Positions 48,058 to 60,634 are shown, counted from the stretch's first letter. The stretch: 64,000 nucleotides of DNA from Callipepla californica brunnescens (GCA_023055505.1 JALIRH010000002.1:1240001-1304000); one strand, 5' to 3'. A program made the numbers and translations. Notes: generated by a model from the letters alone, not told the origin.

Positions 48058-49749
48058 CTGGACTGAATACAGACTGGAAAATGTAGGAAAGGATGGAAGA
48101 GAGCAACAGGGGACAAGAGAAGGTGATCCCTTGGTTGCACCATCTCTGTGACCTGATGGATTGTCTTACAAAATGCGTGCACAGGTCAAGAGAAGGCAGT
48201 ATGGAAATACAAAAATCAATAGCCCCCTGTTACTGCATTCTGCACTTCAGGACAGCTGTCATTTCTGTCTTTCTAGTTAAACACCTGATTTCTTCTGTAT
48301 TTATCCTCCAGAACTCAAAAAAATCACCCCCTTCTTCTGATACTATCATTTTACACTTGGAGTTTTGCTTCTTCATGAGGAAGAGTCAAAATGAGAGGAA
48401 GAGAGTGAGCAAGGCAGTATGAAAACATGTTAGAGAAAATGAGAAAAGTTGAGAAGTCTAGAAAAAAAAGGTGGAGGTGCATCTAGGAAGAAGTGAAACG
48501 AAGTCATGCAGCAGCTTTGGTAGTCAGAGTTACGTGAGAAATGCCTAAGATGTTTTGTGCTGAACAGATGTGGAGTATCCTAACAGAGAGTGAGTGAGAG
48601 AAAGGGAGACAAAAAGGGAGAGGAGGAGGGAGAAATTAAAGCAGCACCGAGTGAAAAATAATCAAAGATAAATAAAGCCGACACAAAAAATGACTTTCAT
48701 TTTTTCTTGCCGGTTCTCTAAAGTGAGCAGGAAGAGCGGAGTCTTTAATTTGCCTCCTTCTCACAGACTCAGCCCTGCTGATTCATTCGACTCTGAAAGG
48801 CTACGCTGCTCACTAACCTATAGTACCAATTTATATGCTAATCGCCTTCGTTTGTAAATCAAGCAGTCTTCTCCAATGCCTCCCCCCACCCTAAATTCAC
48901 TGGTATGATATGCAGCCCATCTCTGTATACCGGGCTGGGAATTGCCAACTCTGAGACACAAAAGATATCAAATCCTAAATAATTGGATCATTGATAGAGT
49001 TCATCCCTGTGGATTAAGTTGCTGTTTCATCTCAGCCTCTCACCTGCTCAGCAGGAGCATTTCTAAAGAGTTTTATAATTAGCGAAGCCTGGCAAGGGTT
49101 TTTAAAAGGAAATCTCTCTTTCTCTTCCTTTTTATCCTCCACTCTTCTTTGATTTTCTTCTTCATAACTCGGAGATCTCTCTTGGAAGGACAAGCTTGGA
49201 CAAGGAAGTGACACCACTTATTTCTAGACCTCTTCTCTACTTTTGAACCAGAACTGCACCTGAGTAGGACAAGTGTGGCAGCTGCCTGAGGAACAGCTGG
49301 AAATCAAATGGGACTGTTCAGGTCTCTCTCTATCCAAGATGAAGGATGGGAGATATTTTATTTACAATCTCTTGTTGAAGGACTCCCCATGGACCAGAAA
49401 TAGGCACCCTGGTCTCCCAAAGGAAAGTCTTAGCTAAGTTTATAGTGACCTTTACCGAAAAAAGAAATGAAAGTTGCAGAGCAAACACACACTTAAAAAG
49501 GTAAACTTATCTCCCCAAAGAAGCACTTCTTTCAAGGTATTTTTGCTTAGGATGGCTTCTTAATGGTGGTTTTTGTACTTCTTAGCACCCAAAATGATCT
49601 CCAGTATGTGCTATTCCTGTATGGACAGGAGAAACCCACCTCTGAGTATCTGGACACATGAATCAAGATGTTTCTTGGTGAATTCTGACTATTCATTTTT
49701 GAATATAATGACTGTATGAAATTCTGCAATAGATGTAGATGCTTTATAA
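48058..49749. other. Intergenic, no gene seen
   Basis: Purine-rich sequence at 48,370-48,660 and the candidate element at 48,680-49,080. Confidence 0.5.
48680..49080. promoter_or_regulatory. Candidate conserved non-coding element
   Basis: It has no repeats. It contains ATGCTAAT (POU octamer variant, about 48,834), TAATTTGCC, CCTAAATAATTGGATCATTG and GATTAAG homeodomain-like sites in a compact, non-low-complexity block. Confidence 0.3.
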
Positions 49750-49955
49750 GCAGCAGCAGGCTGAGTTGTGACAATATTGTTAGTGAAGTACTGGAACAAG
49801 TAGCCCAGAGAAGTGATCCACCACTTGAATGTCTCATCCCTGGAGACATTCAAGGTCAGGATAGACAGGGCTTTAAGCAACCAAATCCAGCTATAGGTGT
49901 CCCTGTTCATTGCAGAGGATTTGGACTAGATGGCCTCTATGACTCCTTATTTCAC
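49750..49955 (+). mobile_element. CR1 LINE 3' end
   Basis: AGTGAAGTACTGGAACAAGT, AGGTGTCCCTGTTCATTGCA and TTTGGACTAGATGGCCTCTA. The tail is eroded. Confidence 0.88.
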
Positions 49956-50219
49956 AGACAGAAAGTCAGGCACTGTGGTCTAAGCACCATGCCTGTTCAC
50001 TGCAATGGTCTGTTCTGAGAGAATCAAGTTGGTTGTGTTTATATTCGCAGCTACAATCCTGGTCAGCTGGGAAAGAGAAAGAAGGGGAACCCTCTGTCCT
50101 GTAACCCACTGGCTTCCTCTAACACCTTCCTTTATTAATCTATCTCTCTTCTGAACCAGCTACATCTTAGTACTCTCCCTTTTGTCCTTGTGGCCAAAGT
50201 CAATGTTACCACAGGGGGT

Positions 50220-50768
50220 ATGAGAAAGAGGGTGGACAGCAGGTTGACTCTGCTCTGCCCTGGTGAGGCCAGATTTAGAATTCTGTGTCCAAATCTGGTA
50301 TGCAGTTCAAGAAAGACAGGAATCTCCTATTAGGAGACTGGTGGAGGGTCACAGATATGGTAAAGAGACTGGAGCATCTCCCATGAGAGGAAAGACTGAG
50401 TAATGTAGGTCTGTTCGGTCTGGAGAAAAGACAAAGGGAATCTGATAAATGTTTATGAATGTCTAAAGGAAGGTGGTAGACAAGTGGATGAGGCCAGGCT
50501 CTTCTTGATGTTGCATATCAATAGGACAAGGAGTAATGGCCTAAAACTTGAACATAGGAAGTTACATACAAGCATGCAGAAGAACTTCTTTACAGTGAGA
50601 GAACACTGTAATAGGTCACCAGAGAGGTTATGGAGTCTCCTATGGAGATGTTCACAACAGGTCTGTGTGCCTGCCTGTGCATTCTATTGCAGTGTCCCTG
50701 CCTTAATGGAGAGGTTGGAGTTGTTGATATCTTGAGATTACTTCCAGCCTCTGCAATTCTGTGAAAGA
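50220..50768 (+). mobile_element. CR1 LINE fragment, diverged
   Basis: CTCTGCCCTGGTGAGGCCAG, GGTCTGTTCGGTCTGGAGAA, ATCAATAGGACAAGGAGTAA, then TTACTTCCAGCCTCTGCAAT. These correspond to successive parts of the ORF2 C-terminus and 3' UTR, with many indels. Confidence 0.85.
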
Positions 50769-51374
50769 CTGAGCTCTCTCTTAGCTTGACTATGAGGTCT
50801 CGGATTCTCTGAGCTTCTGAATGGTCTTTGTCCCTCTTCTTTTGTCTTACCACCAGGATCAAGACTTTTGTCAGACCTAGGACCCCCCCAAGACTGATCA
50901 CACACAGTAGTCCAGAGGAATCTCACCAGGCTCTTGCAAAATATCACCTCCACATCTTTATTTTACTGGAAAGGTCTTTCCTGTTAGCCCCAAGCTTGAC
51001 ATCTCATTTTTGTCTAATTGATGGTTAAAATACATCCAAGGCTCTTTCCTTTGTTGCTCCCATCTTCTGAGCCTCCCAGGCTGCTTAGCTTGACAGTGTG
51101 CTTTATGCTATGAAATGGTTTTCAGTCCCTCTCCCTACTCTCACCAGGCATCTAATTCTCCTCAGAAGAAGTTTCAGTCCTTCTCTGTACTGACAACATC
51201 CCTCAAATGTTTGCCTCCAAACATTTTCTTGGCAAACACCTATCTGTTTTTTAAAGGCATGAAGAAAACAGACTTAGTAAGAAAATTCAGCAGTTTAACT
51301 GAGGAATGCAACTATTGACTCCCGTTTACTCTCCTCATAGCCTTTTTTCTCCAAGCAGCTTCCTTGAAATCATA

Positions 51375-51452
51375 CTCATAGAATCATTAAGGTTAGAAAA
51401 GACAGCTAAGATCATCTAGTCCAGTTGCCAATCCATCAGCACTATGCTGTTT
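51375..51452 (-). mobile_element. CR1 3' tail only
   Basis: ACTCATAGAATCATTAAGGT followed by CTAAGATCATCTAGTCCAGT. Confidence 0.85.
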
Positions 51453-52059
51453 TTCTGAGCTGACAGAAATCATCCATGTAGCCAAAGAAAGCAATAAAAT
51501 TTTTTATCATGAAAAAGAATGGCAGTATTTTGATCATTAATATTAAGATCCAATTATTGGGGGAAAAATAATCTTAGTGTGTAACTGAGCAAATTAATAT
51601 CCCTGTTAAGTATCACTGGGCTCTACCAAGAAATGAAGCTGACTTCTCACAGTCAAACTCCATCACACTCCATCTATCCAGAGGCCAAGAAATGGTGGGT
51701 GATCTTGGGGCTGATGATGGTCAATTGATGGCAATACGAAAGAATTTACTCTTTTTTCTAGGTCATTCAGTATTTCTTGAGGACTATTGTCATTCCTCAG
51801 CCTCCTCCTCCTTTATCCACAAATCACATAATTTCTTATTTTCTCCACTAATACAAAGAGTAATAGTCTCTGCTGAGAACAGATAAATTATTATTATTAA
51901 AGCTCAAGGACATCACTCAATTTATTTAAGGAATGTAATGAATTACTATGCAAAGCAAATTCTCTTTGGTCAGCTGTCCATGCAGTGTAGTCCATTTTCA
52001 CAGAATCAAGAAAAAAAGAGAATGGCTGAGGCTCAGGACCTCTGAGTCCATTTGATCCC

Positions 52060-52400
52060 ATACCTGTTTAAGCCTACAGCAGGCTGATTATGACCATGTC
52101 CAGTTGGATTTAGAGTTCTCCAAGAGGAGACTCCAGCCCCTGACTGGTCCCTGTGCCAATCCCAGAGCCTGGCTCCATCTTCTTGCAACTCTCTGCAGAC
52201 ACAAGTGTGACATCCCCTAGCTTTCTCTACTCCAGACTGAGCAGTCCTCAGCCTCTACTCAGAGAGAGGTGCTTCAGTCTCTTCACAATCATGATAGTCC
52301 TACACTAGACTCTTTCCGGTATGTCCATGTTTTCCTTGTTTGGAGGAACCCAGAAATGGACTCTAGATATTGCCTGGTGCTGAGTAGAGGGTAAAAATCC
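52060..52400 (-). mobile_element. CR1 LINE internal fragment, diverged
   Basis: TCTCCAAGAGGAGACTCCAG, CTCTACTCCAGACTGAGCAG and AGGAACCCAGAAATGGACTC. This is the minus-strand order of CR1 3' UTR to FWAP region, without a tail repeat. Confidence 0.8.
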
Positions 52401-54447
52401 CTTCTCTTGAACTTCTGGTTATACTGTCCCAGTACAGTCAATACTTTCTCTTTTCCTTTGACTGTAATGATTCTTAAGGTGTGTTTGAGACCTACCTGGT
52501 AGTGGGGATGGCCATTTGTAAACTAAGCTGATTTGCATTGTCCTGGCCTGGTTTGGATTACATCATCAATGCAGTCAATCTTTTAAAGCACTTCCTTTTA
52601 TTAACAAATAATAGGTGTTAGTCTGTCCATCTTGGACCACACAACAGCTTATGTTTTGTGACAGCAGAGATCTCAGCAACTGGGATCCAGCAAATACTTT
52701 CAGGCTTTTGAATTCTTCCAGAAAAATGATCAAAACAAGTTGACAGGGTTGAGTAGCTGAAGTAGTATATGACTTGGCCTGCATGACTTCTAGGGAGGAA
52801 TCATATTGTTGCTGCTTGATTATTTCCTCTGCTGCTGGATTTTCTGTGCTTGAGTCAACTCTGCCTTTCCCCTGTGTCCCTGAATTTCAAACAGGTTGCC
52901 ATTCCTTTGAAGATGGAAGCTTATTTCCCATGTAAATTCAAAAAGCCCACGAGTGATCGAAGTCTATGTTGGCTGAGGCCTCGAAGTCTGAATTACTATA
53001 TTAATAACAGGTCCAAACATGAGTTAACACCAAGAAACTAACATTTTTTTTCAGACAACAATTGATCAAAGCCAAGAAACTCCTCATACACATTAAGCAA
53101 CCCTTTGATTTTCCATTCCTTGAAAAACCGCTGCCCACACAGCTAAGGAGATGACAGTTTGCTTTTTCAGTCAATTATTTCTATTGAACAGAAACTCCCC
53201 TGTACTTCTATTTCTTCCCATAGAATATGCCTGCTCCTTTCTCTCCTGCTTTCAGATCACTTCCAATATTTGCACAACTTTCTTTGGTCGTTGCTTCACC
53301 TCTGAGGAAGTCACTTGACAAAGTGTTTCCACGGTTTTGTATTTTAATTTTGAATTTCCATGGCCATGAAGTTGACACATTCTATTAGCTATGTGTCAGC
53401 TGCAGCAGCAGGTCACTTCACTTGGACTACAAAACCTGCTGGACACATGGTAAAATATGGCCATGCTAGATGCCATCGCTGGTGCCCAGCACACTGAGGA
53501 AGGTGAACTGTAGAAAAATGACTGTATTTATACAAAATGATGTGAGAAAACTTGTGACAACAGTAGAAGTGAAGTATCCATCTCAGAGATTTCCTTTTAG
53601 TGTCTGCTCTGCAGCAAAACTCACACTGTATCCTGAGGTGCTGCCCGAAATATGGACATAAACTTGGGTTTTACCTCTGTGTGCTGAGCTTTTTCCTTTT
53701 CACACTGGTCCTGGTCTCTGCAGGAGGGCAGCAAATTGCAGGGTTTATAATTAAATGGCTCATTCACAGTTACAGTCACCTGCAGGAGGCAAAAATGAGC
53801 CAGCCCTGTAGGATCAAGTAAAAAATTCACTCATGCTTTTGCTGAAGCTGAACTTGATTGAACTTCATCTAGTTGGTTGAAAAAATCAGATTTCTCATCA
53901 TTAACAGAAGAGAGGTAAAACGCATTACGCCAATTAACAAAACAAACAAACGAACAACAACAAAAAACATTCCAAATAGGCAGATCTAAAAAACTCTTTT
54001 GTAGCAAATTATTTCCTGCTTAATTCCTGTTCTCTTTCTAGAGCCCACTAAGCACATTTTTCATGTCTCAGCTGCTGAACAGCTTTTTAAAGTCAGTCTG
54101 ATGGCTCAAATATACTGTATTTAACCTGCCTTGATGTATTGCAATCGATGTGTATATTAAAATGTATGTTTGATTATGTGTATGAAGTAGTGGGTAAATA
54201 CATGTGCATGTGTGTATGTATATGAAAACAAATATGAAAATACATATATAGAAATATATATGAATGCAACTGTAAGTGTATTGTGTGCATCCATCAGAAT
54301 TTAGGGTTAGTCTGTTACTTTGTACCACCTATGACATATTTCTCCATGATTGCTGGCAGTGACTGACATGGCAGTGACTCTCATTGCAGGGGTATACTTA
54401 CACACTCAGACAGGCGCAAAGTGTTAAAGCATTCCTGGTACCAATCA
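52401..54447. other. Intergenic, no gene seen
   Basis: (AAAC)n at about 53,938-53,970 and the TG/TA repeat at 54,150. No gene. Confidence 0.5.
54150..54270. repeat. Degenerate TGTA/TATG-rich repeat
   Basis: TGTATG, GTATAT and ATATGA units over about 120 bp. An 86-codon minus-strand frame here is composed of Ile/Tyr/Cys from the repeat and is not a gene. Confidence 0.75.
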
Positions 54448-56160
54448 GAATCACCGAACCACAGAATCACAGAATTACAGAATTGTAGGGGTTGGATGGG
54501 ATTTCTAGAGATCATCTAGTCCAAATCCCTTGCTAAAACAGGTTCCCTAGGCAAGATTGCACAGGTAGGCATCCAGGCAGGTCTTGAACATCTCTAGAGA
54601 AGGAGACTCCACCACCTCTCTGTGCAGCCTGTACTAGTGCTCCGTCACCCTTACTGTGAAGAAGTTCCCATGCACAGTTGTGCAGAACTTCCTATGCATC
54701 AGTTTGTGGCCATTTCCCCTAGTCCTATCACCACACACTGCTGAGAAGAGTCCAGCCTTGTCCCTTTGTCTCTCACTCCTTAGATATTTATAGATGTGGA
54801 TCAGGTCTGCTCTGAGTCTCCTTTTTTCAAGGCTGAACAGAGCCAGGTCTCTCAGCCTTTTCTCATTAGGGAGGTGTTCCACGCCCTTTATCATCTTTGT
54901 AGCACTCCACTGGACTCTTTCCAGGAGATCCTGGTCTTTTCTGTACCAGGGGGCCCAGAAGTGGAAACAATACTCCAAGTGACGCCTCACCAAGGGCAGA
55001 GTAAAGGGGTAGGATCGCTTCCCTTGACCTGCTGGCCATGCTCTTTTTAACACACACCAAGATCACATTGGCCTTCTTGACCACCAGGGCACCAATCTGT
55101 CATCCACCAGGACACCCAGGTCCCTCTCCTCAGAGCTCCTCTCCAGCAGCTCATCCCCCAGTCTGTACTGGTGCATGATTACTCCTCCCTAGGTGCAAGA
55201 CACTACACTTGCTCTCGTTAAACCTAATCTGGTTACTCTCTGCCCAACTCTCCAGCCTGTCCAGGTCTCGCTCAATGGCAGCACAGACTTCTGGCATGTC
55301 AGCCACTCCTCCCAGCTTTGTATCATCACCAAACTTGCTGAAGGTGGACTCTTTCCCCTGATCAAGATCATTGATGAAGATGTTGAACAGGACCGGACCC
55401 AGCACCGACCCCTGAGGAACACCACTAAGTCCAGGCCTACAACTGGACTCTATGTCACTGACCACAACCCTCTGAGCTCTTCCATTCAGCCAGTTCTAGA
55501 CCCACCTTACTGTCCACTCATATATTCCACACTTCCTCAACTTTGTTATAAGGATGTCATGGGAGACAGTATCAAATGCCTTGCTGAAATCAACGTAGAC
55601 TGCATTCACTGCTCTCCCCTTTTCCACTCAGCCAGTAATGACATCATAGAAGGCTACCAGGTTGGTCAAGCATGACCTCTCCCTTATGAAACCATTTTGA
55701 CTACTCCTGATAACTCTCTTCTCTTGCAGGTGCCTGGAGACGGCATCCAGAACAAACTGTTCCATCCCCTTTCCAGGGATGGAGGTGAGGCTGACTGGCC
55801 TATAGTTCCCTGGGTCCTCCTTCTTGCCCTTTTTGAAGACTGGAGTGACATTGGCTATCCTCCGGTCTTCAGACATCTCTCCCATTCTCCAAGACCTCTC
55901 AAAGATGATAGAGAGCAGTTCAGCAATCACCTCTGCCAACCCAATCATCACACGTGGATGCATCCCATTGGGGCCCATGAATTTACGTGCATTGAAGTTG
56001 CATAGATGCTCTCAGACCATCTCCTCCCTCACAAAAGGGAAGCCTTACAATCCCCAGACCCTCTCACTTACCCTCATGGTCCAGGAGACCTGCAAAAAAT
56101 GCCTGTCACAGTTGACTCTGCTCAGGATCCACTGCAAAAGGAATTTCAGCCTCTCTGCTG
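54448..56160 (-). mobile_element. CR1 LINE, largest copy in the window, with reverse transcriptase
   Basis: This minus-strand element ends at a tail of CACAGAATCACAGAATTAC-type units (54,448-54,485). The ORF2 product reads, in order: REEMV and MGPNGMHPRV (about 56,020-55,960), the RT finger region with NVTPVFKKGKKEDPGNYRPV (about 55,840), RT domain A DFSKAFDTVSH (about 55,590-55,560), [10 protein letters not shown] of domain B (about 55,410), FGDD in place of the usual FADD/YADD in domain C (about 55,325), then the C-terminal region through LEKRRLRADLI and [10 protein letters not shown]. In-frame stops are TGA at 55,630-55,628 and TAG at 55,498-55,496. A frameshift near 55,165 breaks the frame before the C-terminus. 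The endonuclease is absent because of 5' truncation. Confidence 0.9.
55151..55978 (-). pseudogene. CR1 ORF2 reverse transcriptase core, two in-frame stops
   Basis: A single reading frame runs 276 codons from 55,978 to 55,151, interrupted only by TGA (55,630-55,628, in the position of a conserved Trp) and TAG (55,498-55,496). It includes RT motifs A, B and C. The domain C tetrad is FGDD, with the Ala replaced by Gly; both Asp residues are kept. The frame ends by a frameshift at about 55,165. Known role of the family: target-primed reverse transcription of the LINE RNA. This copy cannot make a full protein. Confidence 0.85.
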
Positions 56161-56751
56161 CAGTGATTTGGGTGTTCATGTATGTACCTTAATTTCTTCA
56201 GATATCTGGATTAATTAACCAAATACCTTGTTGATAGCCTGCGCTTAACACCTGTACAACTGCTGCTGCCAACAGATCTGTGCATATTTACATAGTATAA
56301 AACTCGTGTTTGCTATGTTATGTACTTCCAGTTTCTAAAAATTTGGCCTCTTACTCTTAAGGGCTTTTAGAATCAACGGGAAGTGGTAGTGGAGAGGACT
56401 CAGCTTTCAGCAGGAGCCAAAAGATGCTGATTTTCAAATAAGAAGTGAAGGAAGGAAGCTCAATTTGCATGGTTGGCTTCTCTTGAGAGGATCAGTAAGG
56501 AGGCTGATGTGTGACTTAAGTTGGACTACCTCATTCCCCTGGGTCTCTTTCTTGGAATTACATATGTACTCAACTTGCTAACAAGCCAGAGTAATGAGTG
56601 ATGTTCATTACTCAAATATTACATGCCATCAGCAGTGGGTTGGTGCAATTTCACTGTGTCCTAAAAGAAGACAAAAAAGAATGATTCTTTTCCACCCAGT
56701 CTAAAGTTCTACATGGCCTCAGCTTAGGAGTTGTGTTTATCTTCCAAATCA

Positions 56752-56815
56752 TCACGGAATCATAGAACATCCCAAGCCGGAAGGAACACATAAGGATCAC
56801 CAAGACCAACAAATA
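56752..56815 (-). mobile_element. CR1 3' tail only
   Basis: CGGAATCATAGAACATCCCA followed by AGCCGGAAGGAACACATAAG, the ATCCCAAGC-type tail. Confidence 0.82.
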
Positions 56816-57984
56816 AGTCATTTCCAGAGCTTGGTAGGAAATTGGGGCTTGCAAGCAAGATGGAGTTTTGTTACTCAGAAACATAGAAGGCTTTTTGGAT
56901 AAGCATGAATGAAAGTAGTTCTAAGCAAGCGCCAGAAGAGGTCATTCACATGGGTCCTGTGAGGACTCCTTATTCAAAAGGCTACTGAAGGCTACTTTGA
57001 AGATTTTTTTCTATTAGTACAAAAGCTACAAGGCAGATGTTTCCCTGGAGAGACACTGATCTCATCCTGGAAGGTGAAAATAAGAAAAACAAAACAAAAT
57101 AAACAAACAAAGTTACCCATCTTCTTTCTTTTCTTCTCTGTTTAGATCACAACAGCAGCTCAGGAGGAGATAGTCAGGCCCAAGCTCATCTTACCTCATC
57201 TCAGATGCTCAATTAGTGGCACAGTGAGCCACCATTCCTTCAGCTGTAGAATAGAGAGAAATCAGTGCAGAGGTGTAGATACAGGAATTCTTTGTTTGCC
57301 CCATGGCAATATAAACTACAAGATAGGATCATGGGGTAATGAGACAATTTGCAAGGCTCTCAAGAGGCTAAATTATGCTGTGGTCCTTCCTTTCAGCCTT
57401 ACCACTTCATAACTGTAGTATAAAAGAAAACCACCTACACATACAATGACCTCCTGCTACTTCTGTTAATTACTGCATTGCTGTTCATTACAATTCCATG
57501 AGTACTGCAGGGATACCTGCTCCCTTTTTCCAGATCTCCTTTATGATAAATGTCAGCATTTACTGAAGCACCCCTGGGACTGAGATCCCAAGCTTTGGGT
57601 TTGAGATCCCAGTTTGGGTTCCCCTGTCCTCCCAGACCCTCAATTTACAGTGTGTCTGTTGGACAGTATTTCCCTCATCTGCCTGTTAAATTTATACAGT
57701 GATGGTATGGGAAATGTAGGGCCAGGAACACTCCTAGCAGGAAGGATGGAGAAACTGTAGGACATGCCATCACATGCAGCTGATAGGAATGGCTGGATCG
57801 TGGATCAGGAGATGGGGGATTAGGATAACACCATCAAGACAGACCTACACCTCTGCAAATATTTCAGACATTTCAGGGTGTCTCACAATGGGCCACCAAG
57901 GCTCTAAATGGAGACTTAATGGTCTCTGGAGAATGATCTCCTCCACTTGGAGAGCTACCATGAGAAATTTTTATACAGCAGTTA
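56816..57984. other. Intergenic, no gene seen
   Basis: An A/C-rich repeat at about 57,090-57,112. Nothing else recognised. Confidence 0.5.
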
Positions 57985-58075
57985 TAGAGTCATAGAATCA
58001 CGGAACTGTTTGAGTTGGAAGGGTCCTTTAAAGGTTATCTAATTCAAATCCCTTAGAATGAACAGGCACAGTAAT
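57985..58075 (-). mobile_element. CR1 3' tail only
   Basis: GAGTCATAGAATCACGGAAC, GAGTTGGAAGGGTCCTTTAA and GAATGAACAGGCAC. Confidence 0.88.
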
Positions 58076-58701
58076 AATATCAGGTCTCCCTGACTGGTTG
58101 GTGTAATCTAAGGTTTTTAGCTTGTCTAGACACAGCTTCCTCTCTTATTTTGACAGAACACACCAATTGTTGAGATGGGTTATGACAAGCACGATGTGCT
58201 GTCATCTGCTTCTACTTGCAGGTGTCACAGCAGGGATTCATCACAACGAATTGGTCTGAGATCCAATTAGTTCCAGCAAGATCAAGAGTAGTCATTACTT
58301 CTGGGGACATGCTGAGCTGTGATGGCTCTGGACCAAAGTCCTGGAGTGCAGCAATGTTGGATCCAATTTGGCAGACCCCTCAGCCTCCTGCAGACCTATC
58401 TATAAACCTAAAAGGACTATTCCTATCACCTATACCTACAAACCTCTACATGCTGGAGAAGAGTCAAGGAGATATTTTTCAGCCATTTAAGGGTAAATGC
58501 CAAGAAATTTTACAATCTCTAGCTCAACTCATTAATTGTTATCTTTCAGGAGTGATATGCTCAACCATTTCATGCAATGAACCATGCTCCTGGAGGTGGT
58601 GGAGGTGAAAGGTACATCAAGGTGAGATTGGGGCTGGCTTTACATCATGTGAGCATAATGCCTCAATGAAATTGTAACCCAGCATTGCTTCCTTCTCCCA
58701 T

Positions 58702-58805
58702 ACATAGAATTATAGAATTGTTTGCATTGGAAGGGACACATAAAGGTCACCTAGCCCAACTTCCCTGCAATGAACTTAGAGCTAGATCAGGTTGTGCAGA
58801 GAATT
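58702..58805 (-). mobile_element. CR1 3' end
   Basis: CATAGAATTATAGAATTG, GCATTGGAAGGGACACATAA and CCTAGCCCAACTTCCCTGCA. Confidence 0.88.
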
Positions 58806-59144
58806 ATCCTGCCTAATGCAATGAATTTCAGCCCCTTTTGACATACACTAGGAAGGGGGCAGCAAGGCTTGGGTCAGAGATATTTAAGGAAATGAAGACT
58901 GGAATGCACAGAAAAGGGAAGATCTCATGCCTAGGAAATATGGAAAATGTGGTTTTAGAGTGTCAAGAAGCTACAGGCTGAAGGAAAAGGATGAACTTGA
59001 GAGGGTGAAGTTTGGTCCCAGACTACGGCTCTTCCAGTGCAGCAGCTTGCAGGTCCAGGAGAGGTGTTACCCAGCACCCGAGCGTGATGCAAACCACATG
59101 TGGGGCGCTTTTAAAAAGCAGACATTGCTCGAGTTTACACCTCT

Positions 59145-59150
59145 TTTATT
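59145..59150 (-). promoter_or_regulatory. Distal poly(A) signal AATAAA
   Basis: A canonical AATAAA on the minus strand. About 20-30 nt downstream comes a T-rich element (GTCTGCTTTTT) that suits cleavage near 59,120-59,130. Sequence on the gene side (59,150-59,400) is free of repeats, as expected of a UTR end, whereas CR1 fragments appear soon beyond it. Confidence 0.4.
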
Positions 59151-59641
59151 AGAAATAAGACACATTCATTTTGTGCTCTGAAAACTGTACAGAAAAAAAA
59201 CCTGACAAACATAGGAGGGAGGGGAAGGCATGGTATGAGGCAGGGCAGGGTGGCAGAAAACAGAATTAACTGAAGAAATTGAGCAGAGAAAGTCGAATAT
59301 CAACAGTTATTAAACAAACATTTATCTCTGTAATTACATAACACCGTTAATGTCCTGCAAATTGGCTGGAGTGAATGGGTGAGTGGGAAAGGTCTGGGGT
59401 GAAGAGAGGAAGCTTGGTTGGGCATGGGAGAGGAGAAAAAAAAAAAAAAAGAAAAGATTTAAAACACAGTATAAAGATATCTGTATGCTAAAATTCATTA
59501 TCTGTTACTATAATTATTACAATATCATACAACCCGGCATCTGAGGGAGGCCTTTGTGCTTTCCTGTTGCAGAGAATAATCTAAAATTGGACAATAATAT
59601 CACAGTTTTTATAAGTAATAATTTTCCCTATTTTTGAAGTG

Positions 59642-59663
59642 TTTTTTTTTTTTTTTTTTTTTT
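59642..59663. repeat. 22-T homopolymer
   Basis: A run of 22 T on the plus strand. In the orientation of the presumed host 3' UTR it is an A run. Confidence 0.9.
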
Positions 59664-60019
59664 AAGTTTTTCTTTTCATTCATTATATTATACACTTACT
59701 GGCAAGGTAGATGCCACTATCCTTAAAGGCCAATAATCCACATGGCCCAATGGAAAGATGAAACAGAGATGTTTGCATGTCAAGCAACATCTCTCAGTGA
59801 AAGAAGCAGAACTGGGGGGCAGTGATTTGTTCACTTCTTGTACTCATTGTTAGGTTTTTCCTAAAAATGTTAAATCATAATAAAAGAAGACACTCAAACA
59901 CGCAATAGTAACGCAGACCCTGATCAAGTTTTACCGCTGTCTGGAACAATACAGCCACTCACAAGCAGAAGTTTGGCACCGCACTTCTCCAAAGCTGGGA
60001 GAGCTGTTATTCCAAATGT

Positions 60020-60072
60020 CATAGAATCATAGAATATCCCAAGCCAGAAGAGACCCATTAGCATCCTACTGT
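60020..60072 (-). mobile_element. CR1 3' tail inside the presumed 3' UTR
   Basis: TCATAGAATCATAGAATATC followed by CCAAGCCAGAAGAGACCC. It is in the same orientation as the host gene, so it would be transcribed in sense in the longest mRNA form. Confidence 0.85.
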
Positions 60073-60189
60073 TGGAAATGATAGAAAAAATAATAATAAA
60101 AGAAATAAAAGTCTGCATGAAATGTCAGTGGTTTATTTTTAAAGATAAAAATATTGCACAACGCTTTTGGGAGTGAAATGTAGAGAGTT

Positions 60190-60215
60190 TTTATTCATTT
60201 ATTCATTTATTTATT
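60190..60215 (-). promoter_or_regulatory. Cluster of four AATAAA hexamers, also AU-rich element
   Basis: The minus strand contains AATAAA four times within 26 bases (60,190-60,195, 60,198-60,203, 60,206-60,211 and 60,210-60,215), made by AAT/AAA repeats. The same stretch contains ATTTA-like pentamers on the opposite strand only. It could be an alternative poly(A) site or simply a degenerate tetranucleotide repeat. Confidence 0.35.
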
Positions 60216-60634
60216 TACTTGTAAATAGCCTTGAGAAATGTCTAATGAAAAAGAATTGCTTTTTTTGTTTTTTAATGTTGAAATAAAAATACAGCATTTT
60301 ATGATGAAAAATGTCCTGCTCTACTGACAAGCTCCACCTTTTTGTTCTTGTAGAACTATAAACCTTGCCATTGGCTCCAGGCATTAGGGAGGGAGAAATG
60401 CCAATGAGGGGAAAATAACCACAGCTGAGAATGAATAAAGCAAAGGAAAATACTGCAAGCGAGCAACGATGGTGCTGTGTGTTCCCTCCATCCCAAACTT
60501 TCCACGGAGCAACTTGCCTTCCACCTTCAGTAGGTGGCATCCTCACCCCATGCCTGTGTATTCGTACGGCACAGAAAGGCATTTGAAATGACAAGAGCCA
60601 AAGAAAAGAAAGGTCTCGGGTTTCAAGTTCTCTT

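Noticed and set aside
54068..54328. Minus-strand frame rich in Ile, Tyr and Cys, considered as a membrane protein.
   Set aside because: It is the translation of a TG/TA simple repeat.
55193..55675. Plus-strand frame of 160 codons.
   Set aside because: It is an exact antisense shadow of the CR1 reverse transcriptase.
58216..58608. Plus-strand frame of 130 codons.
   Set aside because: No recognisable domain, no splice or promoter context; likely chance.
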